DNA from: an uncultured Tenacibaculum sp.
Lineage (GTDB): Bacteria > Bacteroidota > Bacteroidia > Flavobacteriales > Flavobacteriaceae
Length of the DNA stretch: 64,000 nt
Assembly (NCBI RefSeq): GCF_947494125.1
Contig: NZ_CANLTU010000001.1
Span: forward strand, 682,001-746,000
Direction of reading: 5' to 3'
Notes under the pieces: model-generated
Seen by the model: only the letters and a program-made list of their open reading frames with translations
Database searches by the model: none
Told to the model about the DNA's origin: nothing
Part shown: piece after piece, positions 35,511 through 43,475 of the stretch
Layout of the letters: every line of letters starts with the position of its first letter
Numbering within the stretch: position 1 is the first letter of the stretch
Made by a program: the position numbers and the translations under genes

Positions 35511-36056
35511 ATGAAGAGCTTAAAAATAATTATCGCTTTAGTTGTAGTTGCAAGCTTAGCTTCTTGTAATAACAAACGTAAACCACAAGTACAATACATG
35601 CCAGATATGTACGTTGCTATTCCTTATGAAGCAAACGGTGCTGATGGTTTAAACGGAAAAATGGTTGATAGAAAACCAGTTGCTGGTACTGTAAGTAGAA
35701 ATGGTATTGTAGCTTATGATATTCCTGATACAAATGAAGGATATGAAAAGGCAAAAGCTGAATTAAAAAACCCATTACCAACTTCTGAGGTAAATTTAGA
35801 AAAAGGTAAAGAGTTATACGGGATTTACTGTGCTTCTTGTCATGGAACCAAAGGAGATGGAAATGGAGTTTTATCGCAAAGAGACAAATTCAATGGTATT
35901 CCAAATTACAAGGATAGAGAATTAACTCCAGGAAATATTTACCATGTAATTATGTATGGTAAAAACTTAATGGGATCTCATGCATCACAGTTACAGTACA
36001 AAGAGCGTTGGCAAATTGTACAGTACGTAGAAAAATTAAGAAGCGAATTAAAATAA
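35511..36056 (+). CDS. actE: Alternative complex III subunit ActE, mono-haem cytochrome c lipoprotein
   Basis: A 181-residue lipoprotein cytochrome c. The lipobox ends at Cys19 (VASLASC), and one haem motif CASCH is at 107-111 in a class I cytochrome fold (GTKGDGNGV after it). The likely axial Met lies in KNLMGSH near the C-terminus. It is the probable electron exit from ACIII towards the oxidase encoded two genes later. Confidence 0.93.
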   Translation: MKSLKIIIALVVVASLASCNNKRKPQVQYMPDMYVAIPYEANGADGLNGKMVDRKPVAGTVSRNGIVAYDIPDTNEGYEKAKAELKNPLPTSEVNLEKGKELYGIYCASCHGTKGDGNGVLSQRDKFNGIPNYKDRELTPGNIYHVIMYGKNLMGSHASQLQYKERWQIVQYVEKLRSELK

Positions 36057-36078
36057 GTCTATAATAGATAGTTAAGAT

Positions 36079-37674
36079 ATGTACCAGTTTTCAGGAAAAT
36101 TAAAAATGCTTGCTATTGCTCTTATGATTTTAGGAGCGTTAGGTACTGCCGCTAGTTTTATGTCGGCACCTAAAACATTAGAAGAAGCAAAAGAAATTTT
36201 AGCAAAACAAGATGCTCACCATGGAGGTGAACACGATGCTGCTGATTCTCATGGAGAAGAAAAAGCACATGCTGAAGAAGCTAAAGCTGAATCTCATGCT
36301 GAAGTTGAAAAGCTTTCAGAAGAAGTAGAAACTGTAGCTCATGCTGCTGATAGTACTGCAACGCATGCTGAAGAAGTAAAAGAAGAAGCACATGCAACAG
36401 ATAGTACAACTGTTCATGCAGAAGATACTCACAAAGAAGAAGTAAAAGAAGCACATACAGAAGTAGCTGTATCAAAAGATGCACATGCTACTAATGCACA
36501 TGCAGAAGATCATGGTGATGCACATGCAGAGCATGCTTTTCATCAAATGAAAAACAGACCATGGGCTGCTTTCTTTGTAGCATTATTATTCTTTTTAGGA
36601 GTAACTTTATTAATATTAGCATTCTATGCAATTCAAAGAGTAGCACAAGCAGGGTGGTCTGTTGTGTTATTTAGAGTTATGGAAGCAATAACAGCTAACT
36701 TACATTATGTAAGTTTAATTATGTTAGTGTTTTTAATAGCTACAGCAATGCATATGAATCATTTATTTCCTTGGATGGGAGAAGGAGTTGTAGATCCTAC
36801 AAGTCCTAACTACGATCCTATTATTGATGGTAAGAAATGGTTTTTAAATACACCAGGTTGGTTAATTAGAAGTATCTTTTATTTAACTGTGTGGAATGCA
36901 TACCGTTTTATTATTAGAAAAGGATCTATCCAACAAGAGAATGGAGATTTAAAATTACACAAGAGAAACTATAATATCTCTGTAATTTTCTTATTCTTAT
37001 TTATGATTACAGAATCTATGATGTCTTGGGATTGGATAATGACTATTGACCCACACTGGTTCTCTACGTTATTCGGTTGGTATGTATTAGCTACTTTCTT
37101 AGTATCGGCTTTAACAGTAATTGCTTTTGTAACAATTTACTTACGATCTAAAGGTCACTTACCATTTGTAAACGATAGTCATATTCACGATTTAGCAAAA
37201 TACATGTTTGGATTCTCAGTATTCTGGACCTATTTATGGTTTGCTCAATTTATGTTAATTTGGTATGCAGATATGCCAGAGGAAACTACTTATTACTTAT
37301 TGCGTTTTAACGAATACAAAATACCATTCTTAGCAATGGTAGTAATGAACTTCATTTTCCCAGTATTATTATTAATCAATAGTGACTTTAAGAGTGTACC
37401 TTGGTTTGTAACAATTGGAGGAGTGGTAATATTAGCAGGTCACTACTTAGATTTATTTGTAATGATTATGCCTGGTACTGTTGGAGCTCAATACGGATTT
37501 GGAATTGGAGAAATTAGTGGAATCTTATTCTTTTTAGGTTTGTTTATCTATGCAACATTTAGTGCATTTGCAAAAGCAAAACCATTAGCAACAGGAAACC
37601 CATTCTTACACGAGAGTGAAACATACCATTACTATAATATCGAACACAGAGGAGAAGATAGTAATCATCATTAA
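36079..37674 (+). CDS. actF: Alternative complex III subunit ActF with His-rich insert
   Basis: ActF is the second NrfD-like membrane subunit of ACIII. Ten or so helices begin after residue 160 (WAAFFVALLFFLGVTLLILA; MLVFLIATAMHMNHLFPWMG; ESMMSWDWIMTIDPHWFSTL). Between a first short hydrophobic segment (10-29) and the core lies a low-complexity insert (about 47-155) made mainly of His, Ala, Glu, Thr and Lys with 18 histidines, mostly as HAE/HAT units. The insert has no homology I recognise. The 531 residues exceed a typical ActF, mainly because of it. It is 22 nt after actE. Confidence 0.92.
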   Translation: MYQFSGKLKMLAIALMILGALGTAASFMSAPKTLEEAKEILAKQDAHHGGEHDAADSHGEEKAHAEEAKAESHAEVEKLSEEVETVAHAADSTATHAEEVKEEAHATDSTTVHAEDTHKEEVKEAHTEVAVSKDAHATNAHAEDHGDAHAEHAFHQMKNRPWAAFFVALLFFLGVTLLILAFYAIQRVAQAGWSVVLFRVMEAITANLHYVSLIMLVFLIATAMHMNHLFPWMGEGVVDPTSPNYDPIIDGKKWFLNTPGWLIRSIFYLTVWNAYRFIIRKGSIQQENGDLKLHKRNYNISVIFLFLFMITESMMSWDWIMTIDPHWFSTLFGWYVLATFLVSALTVIAFVTIYLRSKGHLPFVNDSHIHDLAKYMFGFSVFWTYLWFAQFMLIWYADMPEETTYYLLRFNEYKIPFLAMVVMNFIFPVLLLINSDFKSVPWFVTIGGVVILAGHYLDLFVMIMPGTVGAQYGFGIGEISGILFFLGLFIYATFSAFAKAKPLATGNPFLHESETYHYYNIEHRGEDSNHH

Positions 37675-37708
37675 TAAATAGAATTAATAAACAAATAGTT
37701 TAGATAAT

Positions 37709-38719
37709 ATGCTCGCTTTATTTTATATTTTCATAGCAGTTGCAATAGGAGTTAGTTTTTGGCAAATTACTCGTATCATGAATTTCCGTTCTGTAATTGC
37801 TACAGATAAAGACAACGAAACACAAGGTAAATTAGCTTTAGGATTCTTAGCTTTCCTATATGCAATGATGATTTACTGCTTAATAGCAATGAATGTTATT
37901 ATGTTACCAGAATCTGCTTCTATAGAAGGAGAACATGATGATAACTTATTTAATATTACATTTTGGTTAATTGGAATAGTTCAATTTGGAATGCAGTTCT
38001 TAATTTTCTTCTTTGCATATAAGTATAGAGGAAATAAAGACCAAAAAGCATTGTTTTATGCAGATAGCCATAAATTAGAATTATTATGGACGTCTATTCC
38101 AGCGGTAACAATTGTATTATTAATTGGATATGGATTATGGGCTTGGAACAACATTATGTATGTTGGTGATGATGAGAACCCAATTGAAATTGAAGTGTAT
38201 TCAAGACAATTTGATTGGCAAGCTCGTTACGCAGGAGAAGATAATCAATTAGGATTAGGAAATGTAAATTTCATTAAAGGAATTAACTCTATGGGAGTTG
38301 ACATGTCTGATCCAAGTGCTCAAGATGATAAAAAAGTTACTGAGTTAGTTTTACCAAAAGGGAAGAAAATATTATTCAAATTCCGTTCACAAGATGTATT
38401 GCACTCTGCATACATGCCTCACTTTAGAGCGCAAATGAACTGTGTTCCTGGTATGGTTACTCAATTTGCTTTTACACCTAAGTATACTACAGCAGAAATG
38501 CGTGAAAACTCTGAGGTTATTGCAAAGACTGAAGGAATTAACAAGATTAGAAGAGCAAAAGGCGAGGAAGAACTTTATGAGTTTAATTACTTATTGTTAT
38601 GTAATAAAATTTGTGGTGCTTCTCACTACAATATGCAAATGAAAATCACAGTTGTTGAAGAAGCTGAATACAACAAGTGGTTATCAGAACAAAAAACATT
38701 AGCTCAAGTTATTAAATAA
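37709..38719 (+). CDS. coxB: Cytochrome c oxidase subunit II
   Basis: Subunit II receives electrons through the binuclear CuA centre. The 336-residue protein has about three hydrophobic segments (one at the start, then LAFLYAMMIYCLIAMNVIML and IIVQFGMQFLIFFFAY-like) and a periplasmic cupredoxin domain. Predicted CuA ligands are Cys298, Cys302, His306 and Met309 in CNKICGASHYNM, plus the His of VLHSAYMP. No haem c motif is fused to it. It directly follows the act genes, consistent with an ACIII-oxidase supercomplex as described in flavobacteria. Confidence 0.94.
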   Translation: MLALFYIFIAVAIGVSFWQITRIMNFRSVIATDKDNETQGKLALGFLAFLYAMMIYCLIAMNVIMLPESASIEGEHDDNLFNITFWLIGIVQFGMQFLIFFFAYKYRGNKDQKALFYADSHKLELLWTSIPAVTIVLLIGYGLWAWNNIMYVGDDENPIEIEVYSRQFDWQARYAGEDNQLGLGNVNFIKGINSMGVDMSDPSAQDDKKVTELVLPKGKKILFKFRSQDVLHSAYMPHFRAQMNCVPGMVTQFAFTPKYTTAEMRENSEVIAKTEGINKIRRAKGEEELYEFNYLLLCNKICGASHYNMQMKITVVEEAEYNKWLSEQKTLAQVIK

Positions 38720-38753
38720 GATATTTTTAAAAAAAGTATATAAAAGATAGATT

Positions 38754-40523
38754 ATGTCAGATCATCATCACAAAGAAACATTTGTAACTAAATACATCTT
38801 CAGTCAAGATCATAAAATGATCTCGAAACAATTCCTTGTTACGGGTATATTTATGGGAGTTATTGGAGGTTTCATGTCAATGTTATTTCGTTTACAAATT
38901 GCATGGCCAGATACTTCATTTTCAATTATTGAAGCATTTTTAGGGAACCATCAAACAGATGGAATCATGAACCCAGATATGTACTTAGCGTTGGTAACAA
39001 TACACGGTACAATAATGGTATTCTTTGTACTTACAGCAGGTTTAAGTGGTACCTTTTCTAACTTATTAATTCCATTGCAAATTGGAGCACGTGATATGGC
39101 TTCTGGTTTCTTAAACATGGTTTCTTACTGGTTATTTTTCTTATCATCAGTAATTATGATCATCTCATTGTTTGTTGAAGCTGGACCAGCATCTGCAGGA
39201 TGGACAATTTACCCTCCATTATCTGCATTACCACAAGCAATTCCAGGTTCAGGTACAGGTATGACGTTATGGTTAGTGTCTATGGCAATATTTATTGCTT
39301 CTTCATTAATTGGATCGTTAAACTATATCGTTACCATTTTAAACTTACGTACAAAAGGAATGAAAATGACAAGATTGCCATTAACAATGTGGGCATTCTT
39401 TATTACAGCAATTATTGGTGTTATTTCATTCCCAGTATTATTATCAGCAGCTTTATTATTAATTTTCGATAGAAGCTTTGGAACATCGTTCTATTTATCT
39501 GATATTTTTATCTCAGGAGAAGTATTACACTACCAAGGAGGATCACCAGTATTATTTGAACACTTATTTTGGTTCTTAGGTCACCCAGAGGTATATATTA
39601 TATTATTACCAGCATTAGGATTAACATCAGAAGTTATCTCTACAAACGCACGTAAGCCAATTTTTGGGTACCGCGCAATGATTGGATCAATTATGGCAAT
39701 TGCCTTTTTATCTACAATTGTATGGGGTCACCACATGTTTATCTCAGGAATGAATCCATTCTTAGGTTCGGTATTTACATTTACAACAGTATTAATTGCA
39801 ATCCCATCGGCAGTAAAAGCATTTAACTATGTAACTACGCTATGGAAAGGTAATTTACAGTTAAACCCAGCCATGTTATTTTCTATAGGATTAGTTTCTA
39901 CATTCGTAACTGGAGGTTTAACAGGATTAGTTTTAGGAGATTCAGCATTAGATATTAATGTACATGATACGTACTTTGTGGTAGCTCACTTCCACTTAGT
40001 AATGGGAGTATCTGCATTATTAGGAATGTTCGCAGGGGTATACCATTGGTTCCCTAAGATGTATGGTAGAATGATGAATAAAGCATTAGGATACTGGCAC
40101 TTCTGGTTAACAATTATTACAGCTTATGGAGTGTTTTTTCCAATGCACTTTGTTGGATTAGCAGGTTTACCACGTCGTTATTATACAAACTCAAACTTTC
40201 CAATGTTTGATGATTTAGTAGAAATTAATGTATTTATGACTGTAATGGCTATTATTGGAGGATTGGCACAGTTAATATTCTTAGCAAACTTCTTTATCTC
40301 AATTTATAGAGGTCAAAAAGCAACTCAGAACCCTTGGAAATCTAATACTTTAGAATGGACTACACCAGTAGAACATATTCACGGAAACTGGCCAGGAGCA
40401 ATTCCTGAAGTTCACAGATGGGCTTATGATTATAGTAAAACAGATGAAAATGGTGAATACGTACACGGAAAAGATTTCGTTTTACAAACTACACCGTTAT
40501 TAGATGGAGAAGAACCATCTTAA
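38754..40523 (+). CDS. coxA: Cytochrome c oxidase subunit I
   Basis: The catalytic subunit of an aa3-type haem-copper oxidase, which reduces O2 and pumps protons. About twelve helices are visible in 589 residues. Motifs are HPEVY (277-281, with the Glu of A-type oxidases), WGHHMF (His326-His327 for CuB), and HDTYFVVAHFHLV (404-416) with the haem ligands. It is the last gene of the act-cox operon; subunits III and IV are not in the window. A strong terminator follows. Confidence 0.96.
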   Translation: MSDHHHKETFVTKYIFSQDHKMISKQFLVTGIFMGVIGGFMSMLFRLQIAWPDTSFSIIEAFLGNHQTDGIMNPDMYLALVTIHGTIMVFFVLTAGLSGTFSNLLIPLQIGARDMASGFLNMVSYWLFFLSSVIMIISLFVEAGPASAGWTIYPPLSALPQAIPGSGTGMTLWLVSMAIFIASSLIGSLNYIVTILNLRTKGMKMTRLPLTMWAFFITAIIGVISFPVLLSAALLLIFDRSFGTSFYLSDIFISGEVLHYQGGSPVLFEHLFWFLGHPEVYIILLPALGLTSEVISTNARKPIFGYRAMIGSIMAIAFLSTIVWGHHMFISGMNPFLGSVFTFTTVLIAIPSAVKAFNYVTTLWKGNLQLNPAMLFSIGLVSTFVTGGLTGLVLGDSALDINVHDTYFVVAHFHLVMGVSALLGMFAGVYHWFPKMYGRMMNKALGYWHFWLTIITAYGVFFPMHFVGLAGLPRRYYTNSNFPMFDDLVEINVFMTVMAIIGGLAQLIFLANFFISIYRGQKATQNPWKSNTLEWTTPVEHIHGNWPGAIPEVHRWAYDYSKTDENGEYVHGKDFVLQTTPLLDGEEPS

Positions 40524-40541
40524 GATATAAAATAAAATTAT

Positions 40542-40574
40542 AAAAAAAGCCTTCCATATCGGAAGGCTTTTTTG
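40542..40574 (+). terminator. Terminator of the act-cox operon
   Basis: AGCCTTCC / GGAAGGCT (40549-40556 with 40561-40568) with A- and T-runs. A near copy of the hairpin reappears at 42325-42347. Confidence 0.9.
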
Positions 40575-40587
40575 CTATAAAAATATA

Positions 40588-40724
40588 GTGTAGTTTTCTT
40601 ATTTTAGATAAATAATATAAAAGGTTATGAGTAGTAATTTTATATATTATAGAGGCTATAGATTTTATAAGGTAGTTTAACTAAATAAGATTAATACTGT
40701 TGGCCACTAGTTACAAACTAGCGG
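40588..40724 (+). repeat. Left flank repeat L1 (137 bp), ends in a REP-like palindrome
   Basis: 137 bp that recur as L2 (41872-42008) in the same orientation with about ten mismatches and no gaps. The last 21 bases (40704-40724, CCACTAGTTACAAACTAGCGG) form an imperfect palindrome. Confidence 0.9.
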
Positions 40725-40732
40725 GAGCGGGG
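40704..40732 (-). repeat. REP-like palindrome at the left edge of the cassette
   Basis: CCACTAGTTACAAACTAGCGG followed by GAGCGGGG. On the minus strand it reads CCCCGCTCCCGCTAGTTT..., the same as the plus-strand copies at 41753 and 42061, so the cassette is bounded by inverted copies. Confidence 0.85.
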
Positions 40733-40741
40733 GTTGTAATT

Positions 40742-41242
40742 GTGGGTAAAGGACCAAAAACAGATAGTAATACAGTTTCTGAAAACCCATATGAAGACCT
40801 TTATGTTCCTCAAGAACTTTTAACACAATTAGCCTCTTATGCTAAACTTGGCCCTAAATCTACAGGAAAAGGAAAAGGCAATGGACCTAATAAAGGGGCT
40901 GGTAAAAAAGACGAAAATTTTGCATCAAAATTTAATAAAGGACATGGAGATTATAGTGGAAAAAAAGATAAATTAGAAGCCATAGGAAAAGGAATGAGTT
41001 TATTTATGAGTAACGGTACTATGGATGCTTCTAATACAGCTGGGGAATCTAGTACAAATGAAAGTAATATGACAACTGTTAAGATTCATAAAGTTAAGTT
41101 CAATAATCAGGCTCTTTCCAACCAATCCAAAATACAAAATATTGTAGAAAAAGATACAACTGTTAACTCAAATAGTGCTCAAAATCTTATTAAGAGAGAT
41201 AGAGAGGTGTTAGATTCAATAAAAAAAGCAAATGGATTATAA
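40742..41242 (+). CDS. Unknown protein in REP-flanked cassette, probably 5' truncated
   Basis: An open frame of 166 codons from a GTG at 40742 (the frame runs back through the palindrome to a TTG at 40700, where translation of the palindrome itself gives ATSYKLAGAG). The first ATG is only at 40994. No good start suggests this is the C-terminal tip of a larger protein. It is hydrophilic and Gly/Lys/Asn-rich (STGKGKGNGPNKGAGKKDEN, HGDYSGKKDKL) and begins with NPYEDLYVPQELL. The general look resembles the variable C-terminal end of Rhs/polymorphic-toxin proteins, but I recognise no toxin domain. Its end overlaps the next gene by 11 nt. Confidence 0.45.
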   Translation: MGKGPKTDSNTVSENPYEDLYVPQELLTQLASYAKLGPKSTGKGKGNGPNKGAGKKDENFASKFNKGHGDYSGKKDKLEAIGKGMSLFMSNGTMDASNTAGESSTNESNMTTVKIHKVKFNNQALSNQSKIQNIVEKDTTVNSNSAQNLIKRDREVLDSIKKANGL

Positions 41243-41732
41243 AATTATAAAAAAGATAAGTATTTATTTCTCTATATTTTTAATAGTGTCTTGTTCTAAT
41301 GAATATAAAAAAGAAGAGGTAAAAAAAGAAAGTAATAAAATTGCTTTTATAGAATTTCCTAGTGTTATAAGAAAGGGAGAGATTGTAAAAGGTAAATTAA
41401 AATACAATCTAAATTTGGATTCTATAAAAAGAGAAAATATAAAAGAAAGATTTATTTTTCTATATATAACAAAAGATGCAAATGTTTCCAATATAGAAGA
41501 GTTAAAAAAACATAAGCATCAAGTTTTTGTTGAAGGAAATAAAAAGGGGGTTATAGGTTTTAAGATTAAATTTGAAAAAAGTGGAAAAGGTATTTTGAAT
41601 TGTTTTTTGGTAGATAAAATTTATATTAAAAAAGAAAAAGATAAAATAGACATTAAAACAAAAGAGATAAATATAACAAAAGATGTTTTTGTTGAAGATA
41701 TAGATTCCGATGGACAGGAAGGAAGAGGATGA
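41232..41732 (+). CDS. Putative lipoprotein of the REP-flanked cassette
   Basis: A 166-residue protein from ATG 41232. It has a lipoprotein signal (FSIFLIVSC, Cys21), then a Lys/Glu/Ile-rich domain with beta-like strands (IAFIEFPSVIRKGEIVKGKL, VFVEGNKKGVIGFKI). It is very AT-rich compared with nearby housekeeping genes. The 11-nt overlap with the preceding frame points to translational coupling, as in toxin-immunity pairs, and an envelope-anchored immunity protein is one possibility. No family recognised. Confidence 0.6.
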   Translation: MDYKIIKKISIYFSIFLIVSCSNEYKKEEVKKESNKIAFIEFPSVIRKGEIVKGKLKYNLNLDSIKRENIKERFIFLYITKDANVSNIEELKKHKHQVFVEGNKKGVIGFKIKFEKSGKGILNCFLVDKIYIKKEKDKIDIKTKEINITKDVFVEDIDSDGQEGRG

Positions 41733-41756
41733 TGTCCTAAAATAGGCTAATGCCCT

Positions 41757-41849
41757 GCTCCCGCTAGTTTACAACTAGTGGCGTATATGAGTAAGTAATA
41801 ATAGTATTAAGATGTAAAGTCATAACGGTAAAACGTTATGGCTTTTTGT
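41757..41849 (+). repeat. Right flank repeat R1 (93 bp) with REP-like palindrome and terminator
   Basis: Begins GCTC then CCGCTAGTTTACAACTAGTGG (41761-41781) and ends with the hairpin CATAACG / CGTTATG and a T-run. It matches R3 (42067-42159) over the same 93 nt with few differences. Confidence 0.9.
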
Positions 41850-41871
41850 TATAAAATTGCGGTATAGCTTA

Positions 41872-42008
41872 GTATAGTTTTCTTATTTTAGATAAATAAT
41901 ATAAAAGCTTATGAGTAGTAGTTTTATATATTATAGAAGCTATAGATTTTATAGGAAAGTTTAATTAAATAAGATTAATGTTGTTGGCCACTAGTTACAA
42001 ACTAGCGG
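41872..42008 (+). repeat. Left flank repeat L2 (137 bp)
   Basis: The second copy of L1, ending in the palindrome CCACTAGTTACAAACTAGCGG at 41988-42008. Here it is followed by GCGTATACGAGTAAG instead of the cassette. Confidence 0.9.
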
Positions 42009-42061
42009 CGTATACGAGTAAGCAGTAAGAATATTAAGATATAAAGTCATAACGGTAAAAC
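42009..42061 (+). repeat. Truncated flank repeat R2
   Basis: CGTATACGAGTAAG to CATAACGGTAAAAC matches the middle of R1/R3 but breaks off in the loop of the terminator hairpin, where the sequence jumps to CCCCTCGCTCCCGC. Confidence 0.8.
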
Positions 42062-42066
42062 CCCTC

Positions 42067-42159
42067 GCTCCCGCTAGTTTACAACTAGTGGCGTATATGA
42101 GTAAGCAATAATAGTATTAAAATATAAAGCCATAACGGTAAAACGTTATGGCTTTTTTT
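42067..42159 (+). repeat. Right flank repeat R3 (93 bp) with REP-like palindrome and terminator
   Basis: A second full copy of R1. The palindrome is at 42071-42091, and the perfect hairpin GCCATAACG / CGTTATGGC (42129-42152) is followed by a T-run. Confidence 0.9.
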
Positions 42160-42324
42160 GTGATGAAACGAAAATGTTTTCCGTGCTAACTACGTTAAAT
42201 TAACACTTAATGAAGATTAATGATTTTACAACATGATGGCAGGAATACTATTTTAAACTTTATCACGGGTTACAAATTTTCGAGAATAGCAGTTTTTGTT
42301 TTATCTATAGAATGCGGTGCAATA

Positions 42325-42357
42325 CTTCCATATTGGAAGGCTTTTTTGCGCTATAAC
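42325..42357 (+). repeat. Diverged copy of the coxA terminator
   Basis: CTTCCATATTGGAAGGCTTTTTTGCGCTATAA repeats CTTCCATATCGGAAGGCTTTTTTGCTATAA at 40551-40580 with one substitution and one 2-nt insertion. The repeat island is therefore bracketed by the same hairpin. Confidence 0.8.
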
Positions 42358-42436
42358 ATTAAGTACTAATATGTATCTTAGCAACCATAAGAAAAGCAAC
42401 GTAACTTTTATTACAAATCAACCATAATATTTCAAG

Positions 42437-42444
42437 TATATTTG
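42437..42444 (+). promoter_or_regulatory. Predicted -7 box for ruvB
   Basis: TATATTTG matches TAnnTTTG and ends 7 nt before the ATG at 42452, so the leader would be very short. No clear -33 TTG is seen. Confidence 0.5.
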
Positions 42445-42451
42445 TGCGAGT

Positions 42452-43474
42452 ATGAATGAAAATCTAAACCCTGAGAATAGTAACTTTTCAAATGAAGAAA
42501 TAGACGTAGAAAAGAAACTACGTCCATTGTCATTTGACGATTTTACAGGTCAAGATCAAGCGATTGAGAATTTAAAAATATTTGTTGAAGCGGCTAATCA
42601 AAGAGATGAAGCGTTAGATCATACCTTGTTTCATGGACCTCCAGGTTTAGGAAAAACAACCTTAGCACATATTTTAGCCAATGAACTTGGCGTTGGAATC
42701 AAGGTAACTTCAGGGCCCGTATTAGACAAGCCAGGAGATTTGGCAGGATTGCTTACAAACTTAGACGAACGTGATGTTTTATTTATCGATGAAATCCATC
42801 GATTGAGTCCCATTGTAGAAGAGTATTTATACTCTGCAATGGAAGATTATAAGATAGACATTATGATTGAGTCTGGACCCAATGCTCGAACGGTTCAAAT
42901 ACACTTAGAACCTTTTACCTTAATAGGAGCTACAACGCGTTCAGGATTGCTTACAGCACCAATGAGAGCACGTTTTGGGATTAGCAGTCGATTACATTAT
43001 TATAAAACAGAATTATTAACTACGATTATACAGCGTAGTGCACAGATATTAAAAATGCCTATTTCAATGGAAGCAGCTATAGAAATAGCAGGTAGAAGTA
43101 GAGGAACACCCCGTATTGCCAATGCGTTGTTGCGAAGAGTACGAGATTTTGCGCAAATAAAAGGTGATGGAACCATTACTATTGAAATAGCGATTTATGC
43201 TTTAAAAGCTTTAAATGTAGATGCACATGGTTTAGATGAGATGGATAATAAGATCTTAACTACGATTATCGATAAGTTTAAAGGAGGTCCCGTAGGTATT
43301 ACAACCTTAGCAACAGCAGTTGCAGAAAATGCAGAAACTATAGAAGAGGTGTACGAGCCATTTTTAATTCAGCAAGGATTTATCATGCGAACACCACGAG
43401 GAAGAGAAGTAACAGATTTAGCATATAAACATTTAGGAAGAGTAAAAGGAACGAGTCAAGGAGAGTTGTTTTAA
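42452..43474 (+). CDS. ruvB: Holliday junction branch migration helicase RuvB
   Basis: RuvB is the hexameric AAA+ motor that drives branch migration with RuvA. In 340 residues: Walker [10 protein letters not shown] (62-70), Walker B FIDEIHR (111-117), sensor region [18 protein letters not shown], and the C-terminal winged helix ([33 protein letters not shown]). All expected motifs are intact. It is separated from the sulfate-permease-like gene by one base, an operon partner without obvious functional link. Confidence 0.97.
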   Translation: MNENLNPENSNFSNEEIDVEKKLRPLSFDDFTGQDQAIENLKIFVEAANQRDEALDHTLFHGPPGLGKTTLAHILANELGVGIKVTSGPVLDKPGDLAGLLTNLDERDVLFIDEIHRLSPIVEEYLYSAMEDYKIDIMIESGPNARTVQIHLEPFTLIGATTRSGLLTAPMRARFGISSRLHYYKTELLTTIIQRSAQILKMPISMEAAIEIAGRSRGTPRIANALLRRVRDFAQIKGDGTITIEIAIYALKALNVDAHGLDEMDNKILTTIIDKFKGGPVGITTLATAVAENAETIEEVYEPFLIQQGFIMRTPRGREVTDLAYKHLGRVKGTSQGELF

Positions 43475-43475
43475 G

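Larger units (their letters stand above)
41733..42451. other. Repeat-rich intergenic island between cassette and ruvB
   Basis: 719 bases hold R1, L2, R2 and R3 repeats, two REP-like palindromes in plus orientation and one in the opposite sense, two hairpin terminators, a diverged copy of the coxA terminator and finally the ruvB promoter. I see no convincing ORF. Confidence 0.8.

Noticed and set aside
36281..36484. Minus-strand Leu/His-rich open frame inside actF
   Set aside because: It is the antisense of the His/Glu-rich low-complexity insert, and its skewed composition follows from that.
40700..40741. N-terminal extension ATSYKLAGAG of the cassette gene
   Set aside because: These codons are simply the translated REP-like palindrome and have no start codon better than TTG; not treated as real protein sequence.
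41232..41732. Insertion sequence or transposase in the REP island
   Set aside because: Neither cassette gene shows transposase motifs (no HUH, DDE or tyrosine recombinase signatures).
40588..42159. CRISPR array
   Set aside because: The repeats are long, few, irregularly spaced and partly inverted, without unique spacers or cas genes.
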